This document shows positions 15,998 through 24,588 of a stretch of DNA of 64,000 bases, piece by piece. The DNA is taken from positions 124,001 to 188,000 of the forward strand of contig CALWES010000002.1 in the NCBI GenBank assembly GCA_944377405.1. Reading direction: 5' to 3'. Every line of letters begins with the position of its first letter. The first letter of the stretch is position 1. The notes under the pieces are model-generated. The model was not told the DNA's origin. It was given only the letters and a program-made list of their open reading frames with translations, and ran no database searches. This DNA comes from an uncultured Lachnospiraceae bacterium. Lineage in GTDB: Bacteria; Bacillota; Clostridia; Lachnospirales; Lachnospiraceae. The position numbers and the translations under genes were made by a program.

Positions 15998-17365
15998 TCA
16001 ATCAGGATCCGGGGACAAATCAGGGGAAAGATCAGGGGACAGAAGCTCCTTCATATGCTTCTTCAGAAGGACAACTGCCACAAAGGCGGCCAGAAGGGCC
16101 GTTCCCGCAAAGTTCAGCCAGATCCCCGTAAGGCCCAGGGGCCACAGAAGGACCACCAGCAGCACGGGAAATACCAGGGCGGTAGAGACCGACAGGATGG
16201 AAGCCGGCTGGGGCTTGCCGATGGCAAGCATGAAGCTTTGGGTAGCAAAGGACAGCCAGCGGGTCACGTAGGTGAAGGCAAAAAGCCGCAGGGCAAACAC
16301 CGCAAGGGCGAGGACCTCTGCCTCCGGATCAGCCACAAAGAGCCGGGTGATCTCCTCCGGGAAGAGCCAGATCAGGACTACGGAAAGAAGGGAGATCAGG
16401 GCGCTGGCGGCGAAACAGCATTTTTCAATGGCCCGGACCCTTGTGTACTTGCCTGCTCCGTAGTTATAGCCAACGGCAGGCTGCAGAGAGTCGCATACTC
16501 CGTACAGCAGGGGCTGGATGAGTCCGTCCGCAAACATCAGGATCCCGTAGACGGATACGGCGATCTCCCCGTCAAGCCGCACCAGCAGGGTGTTTAACAG
16601 GATGGAGGTGATCCTGCCTGCAATGTTGTTGAGGAAGGTAGGGCTTCCGCAGGCAATGATCTGCCGGATCATGTCCATGTGGAAAACGGGTCTGCAGAAG
16701 CGGAGCAGGGCCTTTCCCCGGAAAAAGGGGATGAAGGCTGCCACGGAGCTTATGGCCATGCCGCCGCAGGTGGCCAGGGCGGAGCCCCAGATCCCAAAGC
16801 GGAGGATCCCCAGGAAGGTGAACTCCAGGATCACACAGAGGACGGACATGAAGATGTTGATAAAAAGGCTGCCCCGGATATAGCCGCAGATCCGAAGATA
16901 GTTGTCCACGGCAAAGAGGATGGTGGTAAGAGGGGAACAGAGGGCGTAGACCCGCAGGTACTGGACCGCAAGATGGGCGAATTCCCCCTGGGCGCCCATG
17001 AGTCCCATGAGGAAGGGAGCCGCCGCATAGAGGACAGCGCCGATCAGGGCCCCTGTGACCAGGATCATGATACAGGCGCAGGTAAAGATATTGTTGGCTG
17101 TGGTCCTTTCGCCCCTGCCCAGATGAATGGAGATGGGGACGGAGGAGCCTACGCCGATGAGGTCCGCCAGAGAAAAGTTGATGATGACGAAGGGCATGGC
17201 CAGATTCAGGGCCGCAAAGGCCGTGGACCCCAGAAAATGTCCCACAAAGATCCCCTCTATCGTATAATAGAGGGCGGAAGCGAACATACTGATGGCTCCG
17301 GGGATCGAAGCAATAAAAAAGAGCTTCATGGGTGAAGTTCTTGAGAATAATTCTGTTGAATTCAT
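15998..17365 (-). CDS. MATE family efflux transporter
   Basis: The 455-residue membrane protein has 12 predicted segments in two related halves. MATE features include the first helix SIPGAISMFASALYYTIEGIFVG and the glycine-rich loop after it. The GVCDSLQPAVGYNYGAGKYTRVR motif of the second half is a strong family mark. These pumps export drugs or metabolites using Na+ or H+. The start at 17365 has AGGAG upstream; earlier codons overlap the divergent AIM24 leader. The divergent start sites are only 91 bp apart and must share the control region. Confidence 0.92.
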   Translation of the reverse strand: MNSTELFSRTSPMKLFFIASIPGAISMFASALYYTIEGIFVGHFLGSTAFAALNLAMPFVIINFSLADLIGVGSSVPISIHLGRGERTTANNIFTCACIMILVTGALIGAVLYAAAPFLMGLMGAQGEFAHLAVQYLRVYALCSPLTTILFAVDNYLRICGYIRGSLFINIFMSVLCVILEFTFLGILRFGIWGSALATCGGMAISSVAAFIPFFRGKALLRFCRPVFHMDMIRQIIACGSPTFLNNIAGRITSILLNTLLVRLDGEIAVSVYGILMFADGLIQPLLYGVCDSLQPAVGYNYGAGKYTRVRAIEKCCFAASALISLLSVVLIWLFPEEITRLFVADPEAEVLALAVFALRLFAFTYVTRWLSFATQSFMLAIGKPQPASILSVSTALVFPVLLVVLLWPLGLTGIWLNFAGTALLAAFVAVVLLKKHMKELLSPDLSPDLSPDPD

Positions 17366-17456
17366 GACTGTCTGATCTCCTCTGTCAGAATGAAAGCTAT
17401 CATAAGCTGAAACCGGATAAAAATCAAGAGTACACAAAGCAAACAGGAGGAAAAAC

Positions 17457-18137
17457 ATGGAATATAAGATCATCGGAGACAACCTGCCGGCAGTGATCTG
17501 CAGGCTGCAGAAGGGAGAGGAGCTTTACTGTGAGGCAGGCTCCATGTCATGGATGGACGATTGTATGCGGATGGAAACGGAAGGGGGAGGCATTGGAAAG
17601 GTATTCGGCAGGCTTCTTACGGGAGAGAGCCTCTTCCGGAATCGCTATGTGGCGGAGGCGGAGGGAGAGATCGCCTTTGCTTCTTCCTTCCCGGGCTCCA
17701 TCAGGGCCCTGGATATCTCGGCAGGCCATTCCGTCATTGCCCAGAAGAGCTGCTTTCTTGCGGCGGAGAAGACCGTGGATATGGCCGTTTACCTGCAGAA
17801 AAAGATCTCCGGAGGCTTCTTTGGAGGAGAGGGCTTTATCATGCAGAAGTTCTCCGGCAGCGGAAAGATTTTCCTGGAGATCGACGGTTCTGCAGTGGAA
17901 TATGAGCTTATGCCGGGAGAGCGGAAGGTCGTGGACACGGGCTACCTGGTGATGATGGAGGAAAGCTGCTCCATGGATGTGCAGGCAGTGAAAGGGGCTA
18001 AAAATATCTTCCTTGGGGGCGAGGGGCTGTTCAATACGGTGATTACGGGACCGGGAAAGATCATCCTCCAGACCATGCCGGTGCAGCGGACTGCCATGCT
18101 GCTTTATGATCTGATGCCCCATCCCAGCAGCAACTAA
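17457..18137 (+). CDS. AIM24/TIGR00266 family protein
   Basis: The 226-residue protein is a beta-rich fold with the family marks AGSMSWMDD near residue 28, the glycine-rich FFGGEGFIMQKFSGSG around 119-134, and ELMPGERKVVDTGYLV around 150-166. The family is widespread and its molecular role is unsettled in bacteria. It has a good AGGAGG before ATG. It is transcribed away from the MATE gene. Confidence 0.9.
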   Translation: MEYKIIGDNLPAVICRLQKGEELYCEAGSMSWMDDCMRMETEGGGIGKVFGRLLTGESLFRNRYVAEAEGEIAFASSFPGSIRALDISAGHSVIAQKSCFLAAEKTVDMAVYLQKKISGGFFGGEGFIMQKFSGSGKIFLEIDGSAVEYELMPGERKVVDTGYLVMMEESCSMDVQAVKGAKNIFLGGEGLFNTVITGPGKIILQTMPVQRTAMLLYDLMPHPSSN

Positions 18138-18183
18138 GCAGGACAGGAGGCAGTGAGGAAGCAGTAAGGAAATCAAGAAATGC

Positions 18184-18212
18184 TTGAACTTTCCGTCCCC
18201 TTGCGATAAAAT
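18184..18212 (+). promoter_or_regulatory. Promoter of the SsuC-type ABC operon
   Basis: TTGAAC (18184-18189) and TAAAAT (18207-18212) are 17 bp apart. The start codon is about 190 bp further, leaving a long leader. Confidence 0.8.
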
Positions 18213-18299
18213 GAGGATAACCAGTTTCTGACCGAAAGGGTTTCTGACGGAAAGGCCGGGGTATCCAAAACGAAAGTTTTTTCTTAAAGTGGATTCCAT
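18213..18299 (+). promoter_or_regulatory. Structured leader, candidate riboswitch or attenuator
   Basis: Just after the promoter, GGATAACC and GGGGTATCC can pair to close a domain. Inside it are two tandem 16-nt units of the form GTTTCTGACSGAAAGG, one of which can form a CC-GAAA-GG tetraloop hairpin. The AAGGCC after the second unit is complementary to the GGCCTT in the downstream terminator, so an alternative antiterminator is possible. It does not match the conserved parts of TPP, SAM-I, guanidine-I or ZTP riboswitches as I know them. Confidence 0.45.
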
Positions 18300-18324
18300 G
18301 CGGGCCTTCTTGGCCCGCTTTTTT
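18300..18324 (+). terminator. Intrinsic terminator inside the leader of the ABC operon
   Basis: GCGGGCC (18300-18306) pairs with GGCCCGC (18312-18318) and TTTTTT follows. It lies between the promoter and the first gene, so transcription must pass it. Confidence 0.85.
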
Positions 18325-18408
18325 GTTGCCTGGAAACCCTGTTGAGCGCTGGGAGGAAGCTGCAGGCCGGATCCTTCCGGCGGAATGGAAAAAGAGAGGA
18401 ATGTGGGA

Positions 18409-19188
18409 ATGAAACAGGCGGCCTTTTGGAAAAAGAAATTTTTTCCGCCCCTGATCGGAATAGCAGCCCTGCTGATCTTATGGTATCTCATCTGCCGCAT
18501 GGAGATCTTCAGTGCTTATGTGCTGCCGTCTCCGGCAAAGGTCCTGGAGAGCTTCCGGAAGATGTGGATCTCCGGGGAGCTTTTCGAGGACGTGGGGATC
18601 AGCGTGGCCAGAGTCTTAAAGGGCTTTGCCATCGCCTTTGTGCTTGCCTTTATCCTGGGGATGCTCCGGGCGGTATTTCCGGCAGCAGGCCCCTATTTCG
18701 AATACCTGGTCCAGTTCTTCCGGAACGTTCCACCCTTAAGCCTGATTCCCCTTCTGATCCTCTGGTGCGGCATCGGGGAGACCACAAAGACCGCAATCAT
18801 CTTTCTGGCTTCTTTCTTTCCCATGTATCTGAATATCGTAAAGGGCTTTACGGGCTGTGACCGGAAGCTTCTGGAGGTAGGAGAGATGTTCGGCTACAGC
18901 AGGGGAGAGAGTTTTTTCCGCATTATCCTGCCCTATGCCTCTGCGGACATCCTGGTGGGGATGCGGATCGGCCTTGGCTACAGCTGGCGGGCCATCATCG
19001 CAGCGGAGATGGTGGCGGCTTCCACGGGACTGGGGCATATGATCCTCTTTGCCCAGCAGATGTCCAGGACGGACAAGGTCATCGTGGGCATCCTGGTGAT
19101 CGGCCTTGTGGGCCTGGCCACGGATCGGATCTTTGCCTTTTTGATCGGAAAACTGCTGAAGGGAAATTATGAAAATGGCTGGGATTGA
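18409..19188 (+). CDS. ABC transporter permease, SsuC/TauC type
   Basis: The 259-residue protein has six predicted membrane segments. It carries the permease coupling loop (EVGEMFGYSRGESFFRIILPYASADILVGMRIGLGYSW) typical of the nitrate/sulfonate/taurine and thiamine-precursor group. The start at 18409 follows GAGAGGA; an earlier in-frame ATG at 18385 lacks a ribosome site. The next gene, its ATPase, overlaps by 20 bp. The substrate cannot be told from the permease alone. Confidence 0.9.
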   Translation: MKQAAFWKKKFFPPLIGIAALLILWYLICRMEIFSAYVLPSPAKVLESFRKMWISGELFEDVGISVARVLKGFAIAFVLAFILGMLRAVFPAAGPYFEYLVQFFRNVPPLSLIPLLILWCGIGETTKTAIIFLASFFPMYLNIVKGFTGCDRKLLEVGEMFGYSRGESFFRIILPYASADILVGMRIGLGYSWRAIIAAEMVAASTGLGHMILFAQQMSRTDKVIVGILVIGLVGLATDRIFAFLIGKLLKGNYENGWD

Positions 19189-19888
19189 GATCAGGGACCT
19201 GAAAAAAAGCTATGAGGTGGACGGAAGACAGCTTCCTGTCCTGAAGGGGATCGATCTTACGATACCGGAGGGAAGGATTACCGTGGTCCTGGGAAGGAGC
19301 GGCTGCGGAAAGACCACACTCCTCAGACTGGTGGGGGGATTGGAGGCACCGGACTCCGGAGAGATCCGCTTCGGGGCTTCCCACAGGACCGCCTTCGTGT
19401 TCCAGGAACCGAGGCTCATGCCCTGGCTGGATGTGACCAGGAACATCCTTTTCGGACTTAGGGGAAGGGAAGCGGAGCCGGGGCTTGTAAAGGACATCAT
19501 TGAGACCGTGGGGCTTTCAGGTTTTGAAAAGGCTTATCCGGCTCAGCTTTCCGGCGGTATGCAGCAGCGTACGGCCCTGGCCCGGGCTCTGGCCTACCGG
19601 CCCTCCCTGATCCTTATGGACGAACCCTTTGCGGCTCTGGACCATTTTACCAGGGAGCAGATGCAGCAGGAGCTGATCCGGGTCCAGGAGACGGAAAACT
19701 GCAGCATCCTCTTTGTGACCCACAGCATCGACGAGGCCCTGCTTCTGGGGCACCGTATCGTCATCATTGATCAGGGACAGGTGGAGAGGCTCTATGATCT
19801 GGAGGATGAGGGAAGACAGAGGGATCTTCTGGAGGACCGGTTTATTCATATCAAAAGAGAGATCGTTGCCGAATTAAAGGGGCAATGA
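19169..19888 (+). CDS. ABC transporter ATP-binding protein, SsuB/TauB type
   Basis: The 239-residue ATPase has Walker A GRSGCGKTT at about 40-48, a Q-loop (VFQEPRLMPWLDVTRN), the signature LSGGMQQRTALARAL, Walker B LILMDEPFAALD and the switch His in VTHSIDEA. The LMPWLDVTRN wording is typical for the sulfonate/taurine/nitrate group. Translation is coupled to the permease by overlap. It supplies energy to the permease, and a lipoprotein binding protein follows 31 bp later. Confidence 0.93.
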   Translation: MKMAGIEIRDLKKSYEVDGRQLPVLKGIDLTIPEGRITVVLGRSGCGKTTLLRLVGGLEAPDSGEIRFGASHRTAFVFQEPRLMPWLDVTRNILFGLRGREAEPGLVKDIIETVGLSGFEKAYPAQLSGGMQQRTALARALAYRPSLILMDEPFAALDHFTREQMQQELIRVQETENCSILFVTHSIDEALLLGHRIVIIDQGQVERLYDLEDEGRQRDLLEDRFIHIKREIVAELKGQ

Positions 19889-19919
19889 CAATAGAATCCA
19901 ATGGAGGAGGAATCGTACT

Positions 19920-20981
19920 ATGAAAAAAATGATCGCACTGCTGACGGCTGTCAGCATGACGGCAGCAAGCCTTGCAGCCTGCGGCTCCCAGACGGCGGAG
20001 ACCACCGGAGCAGCAGAAACAGAGGCAGCAGAAACAGAGGAAGCCGCAGCAAAGACAGAGGCTGAAGAAACGGAGGCCCAGGGGGAAACGGAAGCAGAGG
20101 CGGTAGCCTCTGATCTGGACAAGCTGGTGTTCACCTATGTGACCTCTCCCCTGAATGTCCCCAGTATCGTGGAGAAGGACCAGGGGATCTTTGCGGATAC
20201 CTTCGGTGATATGGGGATCTCTGTGGAGTATGCGGAGATCACCTCCGGCGCCGACCAGACCCAGGCTCTGGCCTCAGGGGATGTGCAGGTGCTTTATGCG
20301 GTAGGGGCCACCTCTGTGATCCTCTCTGCAGCCAACGGAGCGGATATCAAGGTGGTGGATATGTACAGCCGTTCTCCCGGAGCCTTCTGCCTTTACAGCA
20401 AGGATGAGAGCCTCACAAGCCCTGAGAGCCTTGCGGGCAAGACCATTGCAGGCCCTGTGGGCACCAATCTTCATGAGCTTCTGGCAGCCTATCTGGCAAC
20501 GGCAGACATGACCATCGATGACGTGGACTATGTGAACATGTCCATTCCCGATGCCCTGGCAGGCCTTGAGGGCGGAAGCCTGGATGTGGCCATGCTGGCA
20601 GGTCCCACGGCTTATCAGGCAGAGCAGGCGGGCTATCATCTGGTGGCAGACGGAGAGGGCCTGATCGATGCGGACATTGCGGTGGCCGTTACCGGAGCCT
20701 TTTACGAGGAGCATCCGGAGATCGTTGCAAAGCTTGTGGAAGCCCAGGAAAAGATCGCTTCCTTCATGGCAGAGAACGAAGAGGAGACCATGGAGATCGT
20801 AGCCAATACCCTGGATCTGGATGTTCAGGCAGTCAAGGATATGTACAAGGACTATGATTTCAGCATTGAGGTCACGGATAAGGATCGGGAGGGCTTCCGG
20901 AAGACAGCGGATTTCATGCTGGAATCCGATATGATCGAAACCATGCCGGATCTGGACAGCCTGTTTCTGGAGCTTCAGTAA
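19920..20981 (+). CDS. NMT1/SsuA-type substrate-binding lipoprotein
   Basis: The signal peptide ends in SLAAC, with lipidated Cys20, followed by an acidic Ala/Glu/Thr linker to about residue 60. The binding domain shows TYVTSPLNVPSIVEKDQGIF and GDVQVLYAVG, and GPVGTNLHELLAAYL, as in NMT1/SsuA binding proteins for sulfonates, nitrate, or pyrimidine and other small ligands. Here it is the third gene, after the ATPase. The ligand is unknown; no sulfur or thiamine gene adjoins it. Confidence 0.88.
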   Translation: MKKMIALLTAVSMTAASLAACGSQTAETTGAAETEAAETEEAAAKTEAEETEAQGETEAEAVASDLDKLVFTYVTSPLNVPSIVEKDQGIFADTFGDMGISVEYAEITSGADQTQALASGDVQVLYAVGATSVILSAANGADIKVVDMYSRSPGAFCLYSKDESLTSPESLAGKTIAGPVGTNLHELLAAYLATADMTIDDVDYVNMSIPDALAGLEGGSLDVAMLAGPTAYQAEQAGYHLVADGEGLIDADIAVAVTGAFYEEHPEIVAKLVEAQEKIASFMAENEEETMEIVANTLDLDVQAVKDMYKDYDFSIEVTDKDREGFRKTADFMLESDMIETMPDLDSLFLELQ

Positions 20982-21004
20982 ATAAAGGATCACCCTATCA
21001 GACA

Positions 21005-21042
21005 AAAAAAGGGACGCCCGTTTTTGCGGACGTCCTGATTTT
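21005..21042 (-). terminator. Convergent terminator, best on the minus strand
   Basis: GGACG-CCG and CGG-CGTCC arms (21012-21035) form an imperfect hairpin. On the minus strand it is followed by seven T, which would end the redox-protein gene; on the + strand TGATTTTA follows. Confidence 0.65.
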
Positions 21043-21078
21043 ATGCCATGATGCTTTTGCGCTCTTTATGCCTGAGAT

Positions 21079-21498
21079 CTACGCCTGCTCCCTGGCTTCA
21101 AAGTATTCATCTAGGATCTCTGCGCCTGCGGCCACGCAGCGGATACAGCAGGGAAGGGGCTGGGGTCCATCCTCCGTTTTCAGATCCCGGCAGTAAAGGG
21201 AGCCCATCTTCTCCCGGTAAGCCGCAGCGGCATCCAGGATCTTCCCGTAGGTGTCGAACTTCGTAAGCTTGGGCTGCTCCATGTCACCGGCACTGTTTGA
21301 CAGACTGATGATCAGAAAGACCCCCATGATGGCGCCGCAGGTGTCCCCAAGGCCGCCGATGCCGCTTCCAAAGCCCTCCGTAAGCCGCAGCATATCCCGT
21401 TCCGGGATACCGAAGTCCTCGCAGTAGGCACAGGCCACTGCCTGACAGCAGTTATAGCCCTTCATGAACTTCTCCACGGCGATCTCTTTTTTCTTCAT
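21079..21498 (-). CDS. C-GCAxxG-C-C family putative redox protein
   Basis: The 139-residue protein has many cysteines in the family pattern: YNCCQAVACAY near the start, DTCGAIMG at about 52-59, YCRDL at about 102, and a closing CCIRC. The family is thought to bind a metal centre or act in redox reactions, but no reaction is proven. GGGAG upstream supports the start. It faces the ABC operon and is divergent from the desulfidase/ECF operon 240 bp away. Confidence 0.85.
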   Translation of the reverse strand: MKKKEIAVEKFMKGYNCCQAVACAYCEDFGIPERDMLRLTEGFGSGIGGLGDTCGAIMGVFLIISLSNSAGDMEQPKLTKFDTYGKILDAAAAYREKMGSLYCRDLKTEDGPQPLPCCIRCVAAGAEILDEYFEAREQA

Positions 21499-21661
21499 AT
21501 TCCCCTCTCCCTTCCTGAAATCTTTCCAAGATCATTTCTGAAATCATTTTAGCACAGCGGACCTTTGAATTCCATAGGACCGTGAAAATAATTTCTGAAT
21601 TTCCATGCAAATACTGCAGAGTCGGACTTCCTTTATAGAAGACACCTATTTGTAAGGAAAA

Positions 21662-21682
21662 CTAATAGAAAAAATCGATTAG
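21662..21682 (+). promoter_or_regulatory. 21-bp dyad (CTWAT-N11-ATWAG), candidate LysR site
   Basis: CTAAT and ATTAG arms, with inner G and C also symmetric, surround an A run. The same dyad with CTTAT/ATAAG lies at 30842-30862 next to the LysR gene. A further half-site, TTATAGAAG, is at about 21633. A weak extended -10 (TGT-GATAGT, 21698-21706) follows, putting the dyad near -40. Confidence 0.5.
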
Positions 21683-21738
21683 ACGGTGTTTTTGAGGTGT
21701 GATAGTATCAGTTTCGTATCATAAGGAGGGGAAAGAGT

Positions 21739-22299
21739 ATGCAGAAGATCCTGATCGTTTCACACTGTATCCTGAACAAAGCTTCAAAGGTGGAACAGAA
21801 TGAGGCAGACCTGGCAGAGGAGTATGAGCTTAGGGACCGGCTTCTTTCTGAGATCCAAAAGCAGGACATCCAGCTTTTGCAGCTGCCCTGTCCGGAGTTC
21901 GTCATGTACGGCTCCCGGCGCTGGGGCCATGTGAAGGAGCAGTTCGACCATCCTTTTTACAGGGATACCTGCCGGAAGCTCTTCGGACCGGTCCTCAGGC
22001 AGCTCGAAGCCTACGCAGGGGATCCGGAGCGGTTCGAGGTACTTGGCATCGTTTCGGTGGAGGGAAGTCCCAGCTGCGGAAGGTCCCTTACCTGCTCGGG
22101 AAACTGGGGAGGGGAGCTTTCAGACCTGGAAGAGACCGAAAAGAGAGTCAGGGGCCTTAAAATGATCCAGGCACCAGGCGTCTTCATGGAGGTGATCCAG
22201 GGGATGCTGGCGGAAGCAAAGCTCCAGGTTCCGATCCTTACGATGCAGGAAACAGTATCCTTTTTAACCTGTCAGAATCAAGAAAAGGAAGGAAAGTAA
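21739..22299 (+). CDS. TudS-related (DUF523) putative desulfidase, CD3072-like
   Basis: The 186-residue protein shows three conserved cysteines: Cys10 in SHCILN, Cys51 in PCPEF, and Cys113 in PSCGRS. This is the pattern of the DUF523/TudS family, where three Cys hold a [4Fe-4S] cluster that removes sulfur from thiouracil-type compounds. Related CD3072-like members sit beside an ECF transporter, as here: the S component starts 1 bp after the stop. That linkage suggests it processes the imported compound. AAGGAGGGG precedes ATG. Substrate is inferred only. Confidence 0.85.
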   Translation: MQKILIVSHCILNKASKVEQNEADLAEEYELRDRLLSEIQKQDIQLLQLPCPEFVMYGSRRWGHVKEQFDHPFYRDTCRKLFGPVLRQLEAYAGDPERFEVLGIVSVEGSPSCGRSLTCSGNWGGELSDLEETEKRVRGLKMIQAPGVFMEVIQGMLAEAKLQVPILTMQETVSFLTCQNQEKEGK

Positions 22300-22300
22300 C

Positions 22301-22870
22301 ATGGAAACAAACAAGAAGGTTTATGTAACAGCATTCTGCGGCATCGCCATTGCCGTGAATATCGTACTGGGCATCATCACCAGCGCCCTGGGGATCCCCC
22401 TCTATCTGGATACCCTTGGAACCGTACTGGTGGCAGTCCTGGTGGGACCGATCCCCGGTGCCATCGTAGGTGCCCTCACCAACATCATCACGGGCCTGAT
22501 GTACAGCGTAACGGATATCCCCTTCTGCCTGGTAAGCATCGCAGTAGGCCTTATCGTCGGTTTCACGGCTAAGAAGGTGAAGTTCACCCTTCCGGTAGCC
22601 ATCGTCCTGGGCCTTGTACTGAGCGTAGTGTGCCCGGTGATCGGAACCCCCATCGGTATCTTCGTATACGGCGGACTGAACGGTACCTTATCAGACGTAC
22701 TGGTAATGGGCCTGATCCAGAGCGGACAGTCCATCTTCGCAGCCTCCTTCCTGCGGAACATTGCATCCAACCTCATCGATAAGGTGGGAACCCTTGTGAT
22801 CGCCTGGGCGATCATTAACTGGCTGCCCATGTCCATCATGCAGAACTTCCGGAAGGACAGCAGCAAGTAA
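22301..22870 (+). CDS. ECF transporter S component, CD3073-like
   Basis: The 189-residue membrane protein has six predicted helices. The N-terminal AVNIVLGIITSALGIPLYLDTLGTVLVAVLVGPIPGAIVGALTNIITGL stretch is split over helices 1-3 and is typical of ECF substrate-binding subunits that pair with EcfAA'T. It is translationally close to the desulfidase gene and followed by both ATPases and EcfT, making a dedicated full transporter. The ligand is not known; the neighbour suggests a thiolated base or similar compound. Confidence 0.87.
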   Translation: METNKKVYVTAFCGIAIAVNIVLGIITSALGIPLYLDTLGTVLVAVLVGPIPGAIVGALTNIITGLMYSVTDIPFCLVSIAVGLIVGFTAKKVKFTLPVAIVLGLVLSVVCPVIGTPIGIFVYGGLNGTLSDVLVMGLIQSGQSIFAASFLRNIASNLIDKVGTLVIAWAIINWLPMSIMQNFRKDSSK

Positions 22871-22873
22871 AAC

Positions 22874-23737
22874 ATGATCAGAGCATCCAATGTAGTTTAT
22901 TCATATCTGAAGTATGGCAGGACCGGCGAAGAGCCGGTCTCTGTTCGTGCTCTGGACCATGTGGACCTGGAGATCGAAAGGGGCAGCTTCATATCCATCA
23001 TAGGCCATAACGGCTCCGGAAAGTCCACCCTGGCCAAGCATTTCAACGGACTTCTGTTCCCAAAGGAGGGAACGGTCTGGATCGACGACCTGCCTACGGA
23101 CGGGAAGGGGAACCTGGCTCAGATCCGGCAGAAGGTCTGCATGGTCTTCCAGAATCCGGACAACCAGATCATCGGCGCCACGGTAGAAGAGGACATCGCC
23201 TTCGGCCTGGAAAACATGCAGGTCCCCACGGAGCAGATGCAGGAGCGGATCGACAGGAGCCTTGAGGCAGTGGGCCTTACGGAAAAAAGAAATGAGAACC
23301 CTGGCTGCCTTTCCGGGGGACAGAAGCAGAAGACTGCCATTGCAGGCGCTGTGGCAGTGTCTCCCCAGTGCCTGGTGCTGGATGAGGCCACCGCCATGCT
23401 GGACCCCAGAGCCCGCAGGGAGGTGATCCGGGTAGCCCGGAAGCTGAATGAGGAAGAGGGGATCACCGTGATCCTTATCACCCACTTTATGGACGAGATC
23501 ATCCATTCCCACCGGATCTTTGTCATGGATCATGGGGTAGTGGTGCAGAGCGGAACCCCAAAGGAGATCTTTGCAGATCCCGGGCTTCTGGAGCAGTACC
23601 ATCTGGAGCTTCCTCCCGTAACGAAGCTGGCCTTCGGACTCCGGCAGAAGGGACTTCCCCTGGAGCTTCCGGTGCTGGAGCCGGAGGAGCTCCTTAAGCA
23701 GCTTCTTCGGATCCGGAAAGGAGGCGGAGCATGCTGA
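22874..23737 (+). CDS. ecfA1: ECF transporter ATPase A1
   Basis: The 287-residue ATPase has Walker A GHNGSGKST at about 42-50, Q-loop VFQNPDNQIIGATVEEDIAFG, signature CLSGGQKQKTAIAGAV, and Walker B CLVLDEATAMLDP. DNQIIGATVEEDIAFGLEN is the classic EcfA1 wording. It pairs with EcfA2, whose gene overlaps its end by 7 bp. A short C-terminal extension past residue 240 is normal for the family. Confidence 0.95.
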   Translation: MIRASNVVYSYLKYGRTGEEPVSVRALDHVDLEIERGSFISIIGHNGSGKSTLAKHFNGLLFPKEGTVWIDDLPTDGKGNLAQIRQKVCMVFQNPDNQIIGATVEEDIAFGLENMQVPTEQMQERIDRSLEAVGLTEKRNENPGCLSGGQKQKTAIAGAVAVSPQCLVLDEATAMLDPRARREVIRVARKLNEEEGITVILITHFMDEIIHSHRIFVMDHGVVVQSGTPKEIFADPGLLEQYHLELPPVTKLAFGLRQKGLPLELPVLEPEELLKQLLRIRKGGGAC

Positions 23738-24588
23738 TCGACATCCAACACCTGAATTATACCTATCCCTCCTCCGGAGGGGTGTCGGTCCACGCCCTGA
23801 ATGACATTACCGTATCCTTCGAGGCAGGGAGCTTTACGGCCATTGCCGGCTATTCCGGATCCGGGAAAAGCACCTTTGTCAGACACCTGAACGGACTTCT
23901 CCGGGCGGATTCGGGAGACATCCGTTTTCAGGGGGAATCCATCTACGGGAAGAAATATCCCATCAGCCGGCTCCGGCAGAAGGTGGGCCTGGTATTCCAG
24001 TATCCGGAGCATCAGCTCTTCTGCAGGACGGTCCTGGAGGATGCGGCCTTCGGTCCCCTCAACATGGGCCATGACAGAGAAACGGCAGAGCAGATGGCGC
24101 GAAGGGCCCTGGAACGGGTTGGAATCGGAGAGGAGCTCTTTTCCTCGTCCCCTTATGAGCTTTCCGGCGGACAGATGCGCCGGGTGGCCATTGCGGGCGT
24201 CCTTGCCATGGGACCGGAGGTCCTGGTGCTGGACGAGCCCTCTGCAGGCCTTGATCCCTATGCGAAACGTCAGCTTTTTTCTCTGCTGAAGGAGATGCAG
24301 GGAGAGGGGGTCACCATCATTCTGGTATCCCATTCCATGGAGGAGATCGCGGAGTATGCGGACAGGGTCCTGGTCTTTTACGGAGGAAGGATCTGTATGG
24401 ACGGAAGTCCTGAGGAGGTCTTTTCCAACAAGGAGGAGCTGGACCGGATCGGCCTTGAGATGCCCCAGATCATGGAGTGCATGTGGAGGATCAGAGAAGC
24501 AGGGATCCCTGTGGAAGGCCTCAGCTGCAGCGAAGCGGCGGCGGAGGAGCTGATCCTTAAGGCTATGAAAGGGGGAAGCGATGCTTAG
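23731..24588 (+). CDS. ecfA2: ECF transporter ATPase A2
   Basis: The 285-residue ATPase has Walker A GYSGSGKST, Q-loop VFQYPEHQLFCRTVLEDAAFGP, signature ELSGGQMRRVAIAGVL, Walker B VLVLDEPSAGLDP and switch His in LVSHSMEE. The YPEHQLF Q-loop is diagnostic for EcfA2. The start overlaps ecfA1, and the end overlaps ecfT by 8 bp, so the transporter parts are made by coupled translation. Confidence 0.95.
   Translation: MLIDIQHLNYTYPSSGGVSVHALNDITVSFEAGSFTAIAGYSGSGKSTFVRHLNGLLRADSGDIRFQGESIYGKKYPISRLRQKVGLVFQYPEHQLFCRTVLEDAAFGPLNMGHDRETAEQMARRALERVGIGEELFSSSPYELSGGQMRRVAIAGVLAMGPEVLVLDEPSAGLDPYAKRQLFSLLKEMQGEGVTIILVSHSMEEIAEYADRVLVFYGGRICMDGSPEEVFSNKEELDRIGLEMPQIMECMWRIREAGIPVEGLSCSEAAAEELILKAMKGGSDA

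Noticed and set aside
18213..18299. Known riboswitch (TPP, SAM-I, guanidine-I or ZTP)
   Set aside because: The conserved cores of these classes, as far as I can recall them, are not found; only the general layout of a leader with terminator is present.
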